From the NCBI RefSeq assembly GCF_016863095.1, contig NZ_BOOF01000033.1, positions 93,605 through 157,604 of the forward strand: 64,000 nt of DNA, written 5' to 3'. Both the position numbers and the translations under genes were made by a program. Below, in pieces: positions 23,741 to 31,905 of this stretch; the stretch's first letter is position 1, and every line of letters starts with the position of its first letter. The DNA is from Microbispora siamensis (lineage in GTDB: Bacteria > Actinomycetota > Actinomycetes > Streptosporangiales > Streptosporangiaceae). Below the pieces are notes generated by a model. It was given only the letters and a program-made list of their open reading frames with translations. It was not told the DNA's origin and searched no databases.

Positions 23741-23797
23741 ACGAGGTCTCCGGCAGGGGCCGATCGACCAGGACGAACCCCACACCGGAGACCTCGT
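23741..23797. terminator. Long inverted repeat after leuA
   Basis: ACGAGGTCTCCGG (23741-23753) pairs perfectly with CCGGAGACCTCGT (23785-23797), with a 31-nt loop that itself contains GGGG/CCCC. It lies 30 bp after the leuA stop and before a convergent gene, so it probably terminates leuA. The stem length and loop size are unusual for a terminator and would also suit a small repeat-element remnant. Confidence 0.5.
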
Positions 23798-23906
23798 GGC
23801 CTCCTCGGCGGTGACTGTCCGACCTGACCCGATGCGCAGTGGGCGGGCTGGTCGCCGCCGCTGCCGGCACCCAGGCGGCCAGGGCGGCGATCGCTGATAC
23901 AGGCCC

Positions 23907-24518
23907 TCAGCGGCGTACCTTGAACTTCAGGTGCAGCACTCGGTCGCCCTGGATGACCACGTGGGGATCCTCCAGCAGGTGCTGCCCGGCGATGCTGCCG
24001 AAGTAGCGTCTGCCCGACCCGAACACCACCGGCACCACGTCCATCGCCACCTCGTCCACGAGACCGGCCGCGAGGATCTGGCCGCCCACTTCGCCGGCGT
24101 TCACCGCGACGGTTCTCTCCCCGGCGAGCTCCTGGGCCTTGTCGATCGCAGCCGTCACGCCATCGACGAAATGGTACGACGCCTCGGGGTGCCAGCCCTC
24201 GGGCTTGGGCCGGTGGGACACCACGATCACGTGGTCACCCGCGGGCGGCCGGCCTTCCCAGCCGTTCACCAGGTCGAACAAGGTGCGGCCCATGACGATA
24301 GCGCCGACCGCCTCCCACATCGGCCGGACGTACTCCGCCGATGCATGTGAGACCTTGAAGCCGCTGCCGGCTCCGGAATGGTCGTATCGCTGGTCGCCGT
24401 CTTCGATGATCGGGGTGTCCCCGGTGAAGTACCAGTCGTGGAGCGGCCCGACGTTGTCGTTCTCGTCCGCGATGAAACCGTCCACCGACACCGCGCTGTG
24501 CATGATCACTGTGCCCAC
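23907..24518 (-). CDS. Dihydrofolate reductase family protein (RibD C-terminal domain)
   Basis: 203-residue reductase-fold protein: VIMHSAVSVDGFIADEND at the N-terminus, GAIVMGRTLFDLVNGWEG, HVIVVSHRPKP, and EVGGQILAAGLVDEVAMDVVPVVFGSGRRYFG. This is the YyaP/RibD-C group; members are NADPH-dependent reductases of mostly unknown substrate. GTG 24518 is preceded by GAGGAG; the frame is open further upstream but that part is not conserved. An AraC regulator gene ends 75 nt upstream on the same strand, so co-regulation is likely. Confidence 0.87.
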   Translation of the reverse strand: MGTVIMHSAVSVDGFIADENDNVGPLHDWYFTGDTPIIEDGDQRYDHSGAGSGFKVSHASAEYVRPMWEAVGAIVMGRTLFDLVNGWEGRPPAGDHVIVVSHRPKPEGWHPEASYHFVDGVTAAIDKAQELAGERTVAVNAGEVGGQILAAGLVDEVAMDVVPVVFGSGRRYFGSIAGQHLLEDPHVVIQGDRVLHLKFKVRR

Positions 24519-24592
24519 AGGTTCTCCTCGACGCTCCTTGCACATCCGCCCCCGATCTTGTCGGTCCTGTGGGCGGTCTGGCTTGTAGAAAA

Positions 24593-25435
24593 TCAATCAG
24601 CGGGCATCGGACCGCTGTCCGGTGGGAACCCCTGCTCGGCGGGGAATCGGCGCCGCAGGGCCAGGTATTCGGTCGGGGTGTGGCCGGTGAAGTCCTTGAA
24701 CTCCCTGCTGAAGTGGGCCTGGTCGAAGTAGCCCGCCGTCTGGGCGAGATCCGACCAGTCGACCGGATGCAGGGCGTCCACGGACAGGATCAGCCGCGCG
24801 AAGCGGTAGATCCGCGCCACCCGCTTCGGGGTGACCCCGACGTGAGACTTGAACTGCGTGGCCAGGTGATTGCCGCTCACCCCGGCGGCATCGGCCAGCG
24901 CACCGACCGGGACCGCGCCGTGGGAAGTCTCCAAACGCCCGCCTGTGTGCCGGACCAGGCCGAGGCCGCGCGACGGTGCCTCGGCGAACCGCGATCGCAG
25001 CTCCTCCTCCAGCACCCGCAGTGTCTCGGTGGCCGATGCGATGTCGCCGACCTGGTCGCGAAACCGGTCCAACGACCGTTGCCAGACGCCGTCGACCGGC
25101 ACCCATCGGTCCCGCAGCTCGATCGCCGGCATGCCGACGAATGGCGACATCCCCCAAGGTTTGAAGTGCACCCCGACGAGCCGCACTCGTGCGGGGTACT
25201 CGAAGAGGAAACGCCTGGTCCATACACCCATGAACCACGCATCGATGAGCATCGCCGGCGGCACCGAAGGGTCGGAGTCCCACAGGCGGACGGGTTCGCC
25301 CAGGTTGACGAACAGGTGTGCCGACGGCATCGGCGGGACGTTCATCCGGCGGTGGCGCGGCACACCGGTCAGGCAGTAGATGTCGTCGATGAACTGGTCG
25401 AGCGGCGGCGAGGGCACCCGGCCGACGTATTGCAC
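24593..25435 (-). CDS. AraC family transcriptional regulator
   Basis: About 280 residues. The N-terminal ligand region (DQFIDDIYCLTGVPRHRRMNVPPMPSAHLFVNLGEP) is followed by the C-terminal AraC double HTH: VGALADAAGVSGNHLATQFKSHVGVTPKRVARIYRFARLI and WSDLAQTAGYFDQAHFSREFKDFTGHTPTEYLALRR. The start is uncertain: GTG 25435 (QYVGRVPSPPL) is where conserved sequence begins, while ATG 25546 would add 37 poorly structured residues and cover the palindrome at 25525. The DHFR-like reductase gene lies downstream on the same strand. Confidence 0.85.
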   Translation of the reverse strand: MQYVGRVPSPPLDQFIDDIYCLTGVPRHRRMNVPPMPSAHLFVNLGEPVRLWDSDPSVPPAMLIDAWFMGVWTRRFLFEYPARVRLVGVHFKPWGMSPFVGMPAIELRDRWVPVDGVWQRSLDRFRDQVGDIASATETLRVLEEELRSRFAEAPSRGLGLVRHTGGRLETSHGAVPVGALADAAGVSGNHLATQFKSHVGVTPKRVARIYRFARLILSVDALHPVDWSDLAQTAGYFDQAHFSREFKDFTGHTPTEYLALRRRFPAEQGFPPDSGPMPAD

Positions 25436-25524
25436 GGACTCAGTGTGGCCGACGACGGTCCGATTCGCGAGGGAGGTCGCCGGCCCCGCCGATACAGACC
25501 CTGACGGGAGCGACCGTCTGGACT

Positions 25525-25571
25525 CTCCCACTGTGGGAGGCCTCATGCTGTTCCCAGTGGTCTCCCCAGTG
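25525..25571. promoter_or_regulatory. Palindrome and repeated half-sites upstream of the BtrH-like gene
   Basis: CTCCCAC-T-GTGGGAG (25525-25539) is a perfect 15-bp palindrome. The related half-site CCCAGTGG recurs twice in the next 35 bp, around 25553 and 25564, just before the ATG at 25610. The cluster suggests a binding site for a dimeric regulator in the AraC/BtrH divergent region. Confidence 0.45.
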
Positions 25572-25609
25572 GGTGACCGTACGCCGCGTCAGCATGAGGA
25601 GAGCGACGC

Positions 25610-26593
25610 ATGACCATCGTGAAGGACATCGACGCCCGTGGCATGCACCACTGCGAGACGACGGCGCTGGGCGTGCTGTTGCGGCATGAGGGGCTCGATC
25701 TGTCCGAGCCCATGCTGTTCGGGCTGGGCTCGGGCCTGTCCTTCATCTATTGGGACGGCAAGGGCATGCCGTTCCCCTTTCTCGGAGGACGCGTCAAGCC
25801 GTTCGAGCTCACCAGGAACCTGGCCGCCAGGCTGGGGCTGACGTTGACGGTCGAGGAGACCACCTCACCACGCAAGGCGTGGGAGAACGTGGCCGCCGCC
25901 ATCGACTCCGGCCGGCCGGTCGGCCTCCAGCTCGACTGCTACCACCTGGACTATTTCCGCACCAAGGTGCACTTCGGCGGTCATGTCGTCGCCATGTACG
26001 GCTACGACGAGCACGACGTCCACCTTGTGGACACCGACCAGCAGGGCGGCGCGGTGCGCACCAGCCGCGCCGGCCTCGCCACGGCGCGGGCCGAACGCGG
26101 CCCGATGACCGCCAGGAACCGCTCCTTCACCATCTCCCTGCCGGCGCACCCGGTCTCCTGGCAGGACCGGATCGTCCCCGCCATCAAGGACTGCGCCGAG
26201 GCCTTCCTCGCCGCTCCCATCGCGAACCTCGGCCACCGCGGCATCGAGAAGGCCGGCAAACAGGTGCCCAGGTGGTTGCTGCGCGCCGCCGAGCCGCGGC
26301 AGGACCTGCCGCAGGCCGCCCTCCTCATGGAGAAGGGCGGTACCGGCGGCGCCCTGTTTCGCGCCCTCTATCGCGACTTCCTCGACGAGTGCACCCGGCT
26401 GATCGACGACGGCAACCTCCGCGCCGGTCACCGGTTGTACGCCGAGGCCGCCGTCCTGTGGACGCACGTGTCCACCCTGATCGCGAAGGCCGGGGAGAGC
26501 GGCGACGCGGGGTGCCTCGAGCAGGCCGGCGTCATCCTCCACGATCTTTCGCGCATCGAGAGGGACGCCATGCAGGTGCTGCGCCGGTTGTAG
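25610..26593 (+). CDS. BtrH N-terminal domain / DUF4872 protein
   Basis: 327-residue protein. N-terminal BtrH-like papain-fold region: DARGMHHCETTALGVLLRHEGLDLSEPMLFGLGSGLSF, with the candidate Cys nucleophile in HHCET, and later DYFRTKVHFGGHVVAMYGYDEHDVHLVDTD supplying the His/Asp. The C-terminal half is helical DUF4872. BtrH of butirosin synthesis moves an acyl group from carrier protein to an aminoglycoside. Stand-alone relatives in actinomycetes have no known substrate, and no carrier protein or sugar-antibiotic genes are next to this one. A GAGGAG box precedes ATG 25610. Confidence 0.82.
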   Translation: MTIVKDIDARGMHHCETTALGVLLRHEGLDLSEPMLFGLGSGLSFIYWDGKGMPFPFLGGRVKPFELTRNLAARLGLTLTVEETTSPRKAWENVAAAIDSGRPVGLQLDCYHLDYFRTKVHFGGHVVAMYGYDEHDVHLVDTDQQGGAVRTSRAGLATARAERGPMTARNRSFTISLPAHPVSWQDRIVPAIKDCAEAFLAAPIANLGHRGIEKAGKQVPRWLLRAAEPRQDLPQAALLMEKGGTGGALFRALYRDFLDECTRLIDDGNLRAGHRLYAEAAVLWTHVSTLIAKAGESGDAGCLEQAGVILHDLSRIERDAMQVLRRL

Positions 26594-26601
26594 ACCGCCG
26601 A

Positions 26602-27204
26602 TCAGGCGGGCAGGTCGGCCACCCGGGCGGCGACGGGGCCGAACAGGTCGCCGATCGTGGTCAGGGCGGCGGCGTGCAGGGCCTGCGCCGGGATCGGCGC
26701 GCCGTCCGGGCCCGCGAGCGGCCGGGTCGCGCACGCCTCGGCCACCACGGTTGGCCGGTAACCGAGGTTGAACGCGCCCTGGGCGGTGAACTGGACGCAC
26801 ATGTGGGTCATGAAGCCCGCCAGCACCAGGTCCGGCCCGGCGTCCAGGCCGTGCAGCACCTCCAGCAGGTCGGTGCCGTGGAAGGAGTCCGGGAAGTTCT
26901 TCACCACGACCGGCTCGCCGTCCCGGGGCGCGACGCGCGCGTCGATCCGCCCGATCTCGGCCCGGATGTCGTACGGGCTGCCTTCGCCGCCGTCGTTGAC
27001 CACGTGCACCACCCGGGCGCCGGCGGCGCGGGCGCGGTCCAGGAGGCGGGCGGCGGCGTCCAGGGCGCGGTCGGCGTCCGGCAGCGCCATGACGCCGGTG
27101 CGATAGGTGTTCTGGAAATCGATCATGATCAGGGTGCTCGCCGAGAGCGCCGGCAGCGCGCTGTCCAGGCCGATCACGTCACGCAGGGTCGTCGAAACGG
27201 TCAT
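26602..27204 (-). CDS. Cysteine hydrolase, isochorismatase family
   Basis: 200-residue protein with the triad of the isochorismatase-like hydrolases: Asp in LIMIDFQNTY, Lys in PVVVKNFPDSF and the nucleophile Cys in AGFMTHMCVQFTAQGAFNLGY. Such enzymes include nicotinamidases and other amidases. The MTHMC context, with a GlxA-type regulator directly upstream, is the common arrangement of uncharacterised cysteine hydrolases. ATG 27204 follows AAGGAG; an overlapping GTG at 27207 is possible. It ends 8 bp from the convergent BtrH-like gene. Confidence 0.9.
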   Translation of the reverse strand: MTVSTTLRDVIGLDSALPALSASTLIMIDFQNTYRTGVMALPDADRALDAAARLLDRARAAGARVVHVVNDGGEGSPYDIRAEIGRIDARVAPRDGEPVVVKNFPDSFHGTDLLEVLHGLDAGPDLVLAGFMTHMCVQFTAQGAFNLGYRPTVVAEACATRPLAGPDGAPIPAQALHAAALTTIGDLFGPVAARVADLPA

Positions 27205-27293
27205 CACGGGTCTCCTTGCACAGAGGGGAAAACAGAGGGAAAAGGGCAGGACGAGGCGCCGGCCCTGCCGGGCCGGGGCGAAAGGGGGAAAGA

Positions 27294-28268
27294 TCAGGCG
27301 GCGGTGCGGAAGCGCCGCCGGTAGGCCGCGGGGGTGGTCGCCAGCCGCCGCCTGAACACGCGGTGCAGGGTCTCCACCGAGCCCAGGCCGGCCGCGGCGG
27401 CGACCCGCTCCAGCGGCTCGTCGGTGCTCTCCAGCAGCCGCCGCGCCGCCTCCGTCCGCGCCGCCTCGACGTACGCGGCCGGGGTTTCGCCGGTCTCCTT
27501 CCGGAAGACCCGGGTGAAGTGGCGTTCACTCAGGCACATCCGTTCGGCGAGCGCAGCGGCGGACAGGTCGGCGGTCAGGTTCTCGGTGATCCACGCCCGC
27601 AGTTCGTCGAGGTCGCGGCGCTCGGTCGGGGCCCGCCACAGCGGGACGCTGAACTGGCTCTGCCCGCCCTGGCGCTTGAGGTACATCACCAGTTGCCGGG
27701 CCACCGCCAGCGCCAGCCGCTCGCCGTGGTCCTCGGCGACCAGGGCCAGCGCGAGATCCATGCACGCGCTGATCCCCGCGCCCGTCCACACCTTCCCCGA
27801 ACGGACGTAGATCGGGTCCGGGTCCACGACGACGTCGGGGTGGTCGGCCGCCAGCCGGTCGGCGGTGGCCCAGTGCGTGGTCGCCGTCCGGCCCGCCAGC
27901 AGGCCCGCGGCGGCCAGCAGGTGCGCGCCGACGCACACCGAGGCGACGCGGCGGGCGTGCCGGGCGGTCTCGCCGATCCAGCCGACCACGTGCGGATCGA
28001 TCACGGGCGCCCCGTCGCGGTCCACCGCTCCGGGCACCACGAGGGTGTCCACCCGGTCGCCGACCTGGGCGAAGGTCAGGTCGGTGGCGAGCCGGACGCC
28101 GGCAGAGGTGCGCACCTGGCCGCCGTCCGGGCCGGCCAGCAGCACCTGGTAGGGCGGCCGGTCGGACATCTCCCGGTTGGCGACCGCGAACACCTCCGCG
28201 GGCCCGGTGACGTCGAGGAGATCGACGTCGGGGAACACGGCGATGACGACACGGTGCGGAGCGGGCAT
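27294..28268 (-). CDS. GlxA family transcriptional regulator (DJ-1/PfpI plus AraC HTH)
   Basis: 324 residues. The N-terminal DJ-1/PfpI-like domain (VVIAVFPDVDLLDVTGPAEVFAVANRE, VDTLVVPGA, ASVCVGAHLLAAAGLLAGR with the elbow Cys) is followed by the C-terminal AraC HTH pair (LSAAALAERMCLSERHFTRVFRKETGETPAAYVEAARTEAARRLL and ERVAAAAGLGSVETLHRVFRRRLATTPAAYR). ATG 28268 is where the DJ-1 fold begins. It lies 89 bp upstream of the cysteine hydrolase on the same strand, so it probably controls that gene, as is common for this pair. Confidence 0.92.
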   Translation of the reverse strand: MPAPHRVVIAVFPDVDLLDVTGPAEVFAVANREMSDRPPYQVLLAGPDGGQVRTSAGVRLATDLTFAQVGDRVDTLVVPGAVDRDGAPVIDPHVVGWIGETARHARRVASVCVGAHLLAAAGLLAGRTATTHWATADRLAADHPDVVVDPDPIYVRSGKVWTGAGISACMDLALALVAEDHGERLALAVARQLVMYLKRQGGQSQFSVPLWRAPTERRDLDELRAWITENLTADLSAAALAERMCLSERHFTRVFRKETGETPAAYVEAARTEAARRLLESTDEPLERVAAAAGLGSVETLHRVFRRRLATTPAAYRRRFRTAA

Positions 28269-28387
28269 GCCCCTATTGTCGCTATTGCGGCGCCGTGGCC
28301 GCCATGACGGGGTTCTGTCACATGCGGACATCCGAGCGGGCGTCCGCCGGCACGACCACATGCCGGTGCGGAACGGCAGGGACGCGT

Positions 28388-28960
28388 CTAGCCTTCGCGG
28401 GAGCGGTGCGCGCGGACCTTGTGGCGGTTGCCGCACCGCTCCATCGAGCACCAGCGCCTGCTGCCCGGCCGTGAGGTGTCGACGAAGATGAGGGCGCAGT
28501 TGTCCCCCGCGCACTCCCGCACGCGGTCCGCCAGCGGGCCGGTGAACAGCTCGATCGCGTCCCTCGCGACGGTCGCGACCACCTGGCTCCCGGTCGCCGG
28601 AGTGGCCCAGGAACGTAGCCCGTCCGCCGTCATCACGGGCGTCAACGGCGGGGCGGACGCCGCCCGGTTGACGGCGTCCACGTCCGCCTGCCGCGGCGTG
28701 CGCCCGTGGACGCGGTCGCCGGCCAGCCCCCACAGGGCGGTACGCAGGGCCTTCGCACGGTCGATGTCGGCGGCCGTCGTGTCCGCTTCCTCCAGGCCGA
28801 GCCGGGACACCGCGGCCCACCGCGCCAGGTCCGCCGGCTCGTGCAGCGTCTCGTAGTGGGCGTAGACCCCCACGCCGCCGCTGACCAGGAACTCCAGGCA
28901 CAGGGCGCCCGGGTCGAAGCGGAAGGAGGCCCCGTCGCGCGGATGTAGCGTCAGGCTCAT
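28388..28960 (-). CDS. CGNR zinc finger domain-containing protein
   Basis: 190-residue regulator-like protein: N-terminal stress-induced ABATE-type domain (FRFDPGALCLEFLVSGG, ALRTALWGLAGDRV) and C-terminal CGNR zinc finger (CALIFVDTSRPGSRRWCSMERCGNRHKVRAHR). These proteins are putative DNA-binding regulators. Its ATG (28960-28958) forms one arm end of a 27-bp palindrome shared with the divergent glyoxalase-fold gene. No ribosome-binding site is possible in the 21-bp gap, so both genes are probably translated from leaderless mRNAs. It is the obvious candidate to bind that palindrome. Confidence 0.88.
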   Translation of the reverse strand: MSLTLHPRDGASFRFDPGALCLEFLVSGGVGVYAHYETLHEPADLARWAAVSRLGLEEADTTAADIDRAKALRTALWGLAGDRVHGRTPRQADVDAVNRAASAPPLTPVMTADGLRSWATPATGSQVVATVARDAIELFTGPLADRVRECAGDNCALIFVDTSRPGSRRWCSMERCGNRHKVRAHRSREG

Positions 28961-28984
28961 GTAACCACTATAAATGGTTACATG
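28958..28984. promoter_or_regulatory. Bidirectional palindromic promoter-operator containing both start codons
   Basis: CATGTAACCA-CTATAAA-TGGTTACATG is a perfect inverted repeat with 10-bp arms and a 7-bp centre. The outer ends are the ATG codons of two divergent genes. The centre offers TATAAA on the plus strand and TATAGT on the minus strand, each 6-7 bp before the ATG it would serve, i.e. overlapping -10 elements for two leaderless transcripts. Confidence 0.75.
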
Positions 28985-29425
28985 ACTCTCGATTGGAAGC
29001 TCGTCATCGACTGCACGGACCCGCACGCGCAGGCCGCGTTCTGGGCCGAGGCCCTGGGCTACGAAGTGGAGGACAACAGCGTGCTGGTCGGCCGGCTCCT
29101 GGCCGCCGGCGTCGTGGGGGAGGAGGCGGTGACCCCTGACCGTACGGCCTTCCGGACGCTGCGGGCGGTACGGCACCCGGACGACCCGTTCGATCCGGAC
29201 AGCGGCACCGGGCTCGGCCGCCGGATCCTCTTCCAGGCGGTCCCCGAGCCGAAGGCCGGCAAGAACCGCCTGCACATCGACCTGCACGCGGGCCCCGAGC
29301 GCAGGGACGCCGAGGTGGACCGGCTCAAGGCACTGGGCGCCACCGTGCTGCGCACCGTACGGGAGCCCGGGAGTCACCACGTGACCATGGCCGACCCCGA
29401 GGGCAACGAGTTCGACGTGCAGTGA
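28982..29425 (+). CDS. VOC family protein (glyoxalase-like)
   Basis: 147-residue vicinal-oxygen-chelate fold protein: LDWKLVIDCTDPHAQAAFWAEALGYEVED at the N-terminus and RLHIDLHAGPERRDAEVDRLKALGATVL with VTMADPEGNEFDVQ at the C-terminus, the Glyoxalase_6-like pattern. The substrate is unknown. It is divergent from the CGNR gene, with only 21 bp between start codons and no room for a Shine-Dalgarno sequence. It ends 4 bp before the convergent response-regulator gene. Confidence 0.88.
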   Translation: MTLDWKLVIDCTDPHAQAAFWAEALGYEVEDNSVLVGRLLAAGVVGEEAVTPDRTAFRTLRAVRHPDDPFDPDSGTGLGRRILFQAVPEPKAGKNRLHIDLHAGPERRDAEVDRLKALGATVLRTVREPGSHHVTMADPEGNEFDVQ

Positions 29426-29429
29426 CCCT

Positions 29430-30035
29430 CTACAGCCAGCCGTTGTGGCGGGCCAGGCGGGCGGCCTCGATCCGGTTCCTGGTGCCGGTCTTGCCGATGG
29501 CGGACGACAGGTAGTTGCGCACGGTGCTCTCCGACAGGTGGAGGCGGGCCGAGATGTCGGAGATCGTCGAGCCGTCGGCCGCCGCGGCCAGGACGTCCCG
29601 TTCCCGGTCGGTCAGCGGGCTCGGGCCGGTGCTCAGCGCGGCCGCCGCGAGAGCGGGGTCGATGACCCGCTCACCGCGCAGCACCCGGCGGACGGCGTCG
29701 GCGAGGTCCTCGACCGGGCCGTCCTTGACCAGGAACCCGCGCGCCCCGGCTTCCATGGCACGGCGCAGGTAGCCGGGCCGCCCGAACGTCGTGAGGATGA
29801 GCACGGCGCAGCCGGGCAGGCGCTCGCGCAGGTCGGCGGCGGTCTCCAGCCCGCCGCGGCCCGGCATCTCGATGTCGAGCAGGGCCACGTCGGGCCGGGT
29901 GCGCAGGGCGGCTTCCACCACCTCGTCGCCGTGGCCGACCTGGGCGACGACCTCGATGTCCTCCTCCAGGCCGAGGAGCAGGGCCAGCGCGCCGCGCATC
30001 ATGCCCTGGTCCTCGGCCAGCAGCACCTTGATCAC
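29430..30035 (-). CDS. LuxR/NarL family response regulator
   Basis: 201-residue two-component regulator. Receiver domain: IKVLLAEDQGMMRGALALLL with the acidic pocket, ALLDIEMPG with phospho-acceptor Asp, LILTTFG and GFLVKDGP (Thr and Lys switch residues). LuxR HTH: LTDRERDVLAAAADGSTISDISARLHLSESTVRNYLSSAIGKTGTRNRIEA. The start GTG 30035 overlaps the histidine-kinase stop by 4 nt (GTGA). It is the last gene of an ABC transporter/two-component operon and resembles DesR-type systems controlling their own exporter. Confidence 0.93.
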   Translation of the reverse strand: MIKVLLAEDQGMMRGALALLLGLEEDIEVVAQVGHGDEVVEAALRTRPDVALLDIEMPGRGGLETAADLRERLPGCAVLILTTFGRPGYLRRAMEAGARGFLVKDGPVEDLADAVRRVLRGERVIDPALAAAALSTGPSPLTDRERDVLAAAADGSTISDISARLHLSESTVRNYLSSAIGKTGTRNRIEAARLARHNGWL

Positions 30036-31156
30036 TGACCGTCCTCCTTCGCGTACGGCACGGCCACCCGGAGCAGGAATCCTCCGTCGGGCGGGGCCGT
30101 GGTCTCCACCGTGCCGGCGGCGGCCTTCACCCGTTCGCGCAGGCCGATCAGCCCGTTGCCGTGCCCGTGGGCCTTCTTCGGCGGGCCGTCGTCGCGGATC
30201 TCCAGCACCAGGAGCCCGCCCTCGTCGCGCAGGCCGATCTCGCAGGCCGACGCGCGGCTGTGCCGTACGACGTTGGTCACGCCCTCGCGCACGGCCCAGC
30301 CGAGCAGGGCGTCGGTCTCGGGGCCGGGCCGTACGGAGGAGGTGCGGACGGTCGCCTCGATGCCGGCGTCTGCGAGCGCGGCGCGGGCCGAGTCGAGTTC
30401 GGCGGTGAGCCCCTTGCCCCGGTAGCCGGTGACGGCGGCCCGCACCTCGGTCAGCGCCTGCCGCCCGATCTGCTCGATGTCGGCCGCCTGCCCGGCTGCC
30501 GCGTCCGCGTCCACCCGCGACAGCCGGCGTACGGCCTCGGCCTTGACGACCATGACCGAGAGGGTGTGCCCGAGCAGGTCGTGCAGGTCGCGGGAGAAAC
30601 GCAGCCGCTCCTCGGTCACCGCGGCCCGGGCCAGCTCCTCGCGGGTGGCCTTGAGCTCGTGGATGGCCTCCCACAACCGGATGATGATCGCCGGGATGAG
30701 GCCCGCGGTGAACGTGCCCCAGACCAGAGCGAGGATGCCGGTGAGGTCGGTGCCGGCCCCTGCGGCCACGGCCAGAGCGGCGGCGCACTCGGCGAACAGC
30801 ACCACCGGAAGGACCTTGCCGCGCACGGTGATCCCGGTGGCGACGGCCAGCATGACGACCAGGTAGAGCCAGTTGTGCCGGAACCCGGCGGCGGACGCCA
30901 GGACCACCGCCGCGAGCAGTCCGAGCACCGGCAGGGCGCGCCGCCGGTCGGTGAAGGCGTAGTGCGTGGTGACCACGTAGAGCCCGGCGGTGGCCAGTAC
31001 GGCAGGCCAGGCCAGCCAGAGGGGATGGGACCGGCCGTGCGCGATGTCCCACACGGGCGCCGCCGTCACGGCCACCCACATGTACATGCCCTTGGCGTCG
31101 GGGCCGCGCTCGCCCTCACGCAGCGGGTCCAGCCAGGTGTCGCGTTCGCTCGTCAT
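30032..31156 (-). CDS. Sensor histidine kinase (DesK-like, HisKA_3)
   Basis: 374-residue membrane kinase. About five or six N-terminal membrane segments (WVAVTAAPVWDIA, LWLAWPAVLATAGLYVV, ALPVLGLLAAVVLASAAGF, LYLVVMLAVATGITV, ILALVWGTFTAGLIPAII) precede the dimerisation/phosphoacceptor region EERLRFSRDLHDLLGHTLSVMVVKAE and an HATPase domain (REGVTNVVRHSRAS, LEIRDDGPPKKAHGHGNGLIGLRERV). ATG 31156 starts 20 nt after the ABC permease stop. It senses a membrane-associated signal, perhaps the substrate of the cognate ABC exporter (inference). Confidence 0.93.
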   Translation of the reverse strand: MTSERDTWLDPLREGERGPDAKGMYMWVAVTAAPVWDIAHGRSHPLWLAWPAVLATAGLYVVTTHYAFTDRRRALPVLGLLAAVVLASAAGFRHNWLYLVVMLAVATGITVRGKVLPVVLFAECAAALAVAAGAGTDLTGILALVWGTFTAGLIPAIIIRLWEAIHELKATREELARAAVTEERLRFSRDLHDLLGHTLSVMVVKAEAVRRLSRVDADAAAGQAADIEQIGRQALTEVRAAVTGYRGKGLTAELDSARAALADAGIEATVRTSSVRPGPETDALLGWAVREGVTNVVRHSRASACEIGLRDEGGLLVLEIRDDGPPKKAHGHGNGLIGLRERVKAAAGTVETTAPPDGGFLLRVAVPYAKEDGQ

Positions 31157-31176
31157 CGGGAACGTCACATTAGTGG

Positions 31177-31905
31177 TCAGGCCCGGCGGCCGGCGCGGCG
31201 GTAGCCGTACACCGCGTAGACGCCGAAGACGAGCAGCCAGGCCGACAGGAGGACCGCCTGACGGAGGGTGGGGACGTCGCCGAACGCGATCCGCCAGGAC
31301 AGGCCGGCGTAGCTGTTCGACGGGGTCCACTCGGCGATCGCCCGTAGCCAGGACGGGAAGTTCTCGACCGGCACCCACAGGCCGCCGAGGATCGCCAGCG
31401 TCAGCATGGTCGCGATGTTGGCCATCGCCGCCGACTGGCCCGACAGGCGGTAGCCGTTGCCGAGACCGAGCAGGGAGAAGGGCACGGTCCCCGCCCACAG
31501 GAGCACGACGACGGCCAGCCACCGCTGCGGGGGGAGCGTGACGTGGTTGACCAGCACGCCGGCCAGCAGCACGGCCGCGATGCTCGGCACGACGCCGACC
31601 ACCCCGGTGACGACCTTCCCGGCCACGACCTGGGCCGGGGTCAGCGGGGTGAGCCGCAACTGCCGCAGCCACCCCGCCGCGCGGTCCTCCGCGATGCCGC
31701 TGCCGTTGTTGAACGCGCCGCCGAGCGCGCCGTACGCCGCCATGCTGACCATCGTGTAGATCGCGGCGTCGTGCCGGTCGCCGGGGGCCAGGCCGAGGTT
31801 GGTGAAGACGAGGTACATGACGACCGGCATCACGATCCCGAAGATCACGTAGCCGCCGTCGCGCATGGTCCTGGTCAGTTCGAGCCGTACGTATCCGAGC
31901 ATCAC
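31177..31905 (-). CDS. ABC-2 type transporter permease
   Basis: 242-residue permease with six hydrophobic segments: YVIFGIVMPVVMYLVF, AIYTMVSMAAYGALGGAF, VVTGVVGVVPSIAAVLLAGVLV, LAVVVLLWAGTVPFSLLGLGNGY, ANIATMLTLAILGGLWVPVENF and LLSAWLLVFGVYAVYG. The WLRQLRLTPLTPAQVVAGK cytoplasmic loop is typical of ABC2 exporters of drugs or lipids. The start GTG 31905 overlaps the ATPase stop (GTGA), followed immediately by an in-frame ATG. Half-size, so it presumably forms a homodimer with two ATPase subunits. Confidence 0.92.
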   Translation of the reverse strand: MMLGYVRLELTRTMRDGGYVIFGIVMPVVMYLVFTNLGLAPGDRHDAAIYTMVSMAAYGALGGAFNNGSGIAEDRAAGWLRQLRLTPLTPAQVVAGKVVTGVVGVVPSIAAVLLAGVLVNHVTLPPQRWLAVVVLLWAGTVPFSLLGLGNGYRLSGQSAAMANIATMLTLAILGGLWVPVENFPSWLRAIAEWTPSNSYAGLSWRIAFGDVPTLRQAVLLSAWLLVFGVYAVYGYRRAGRRA

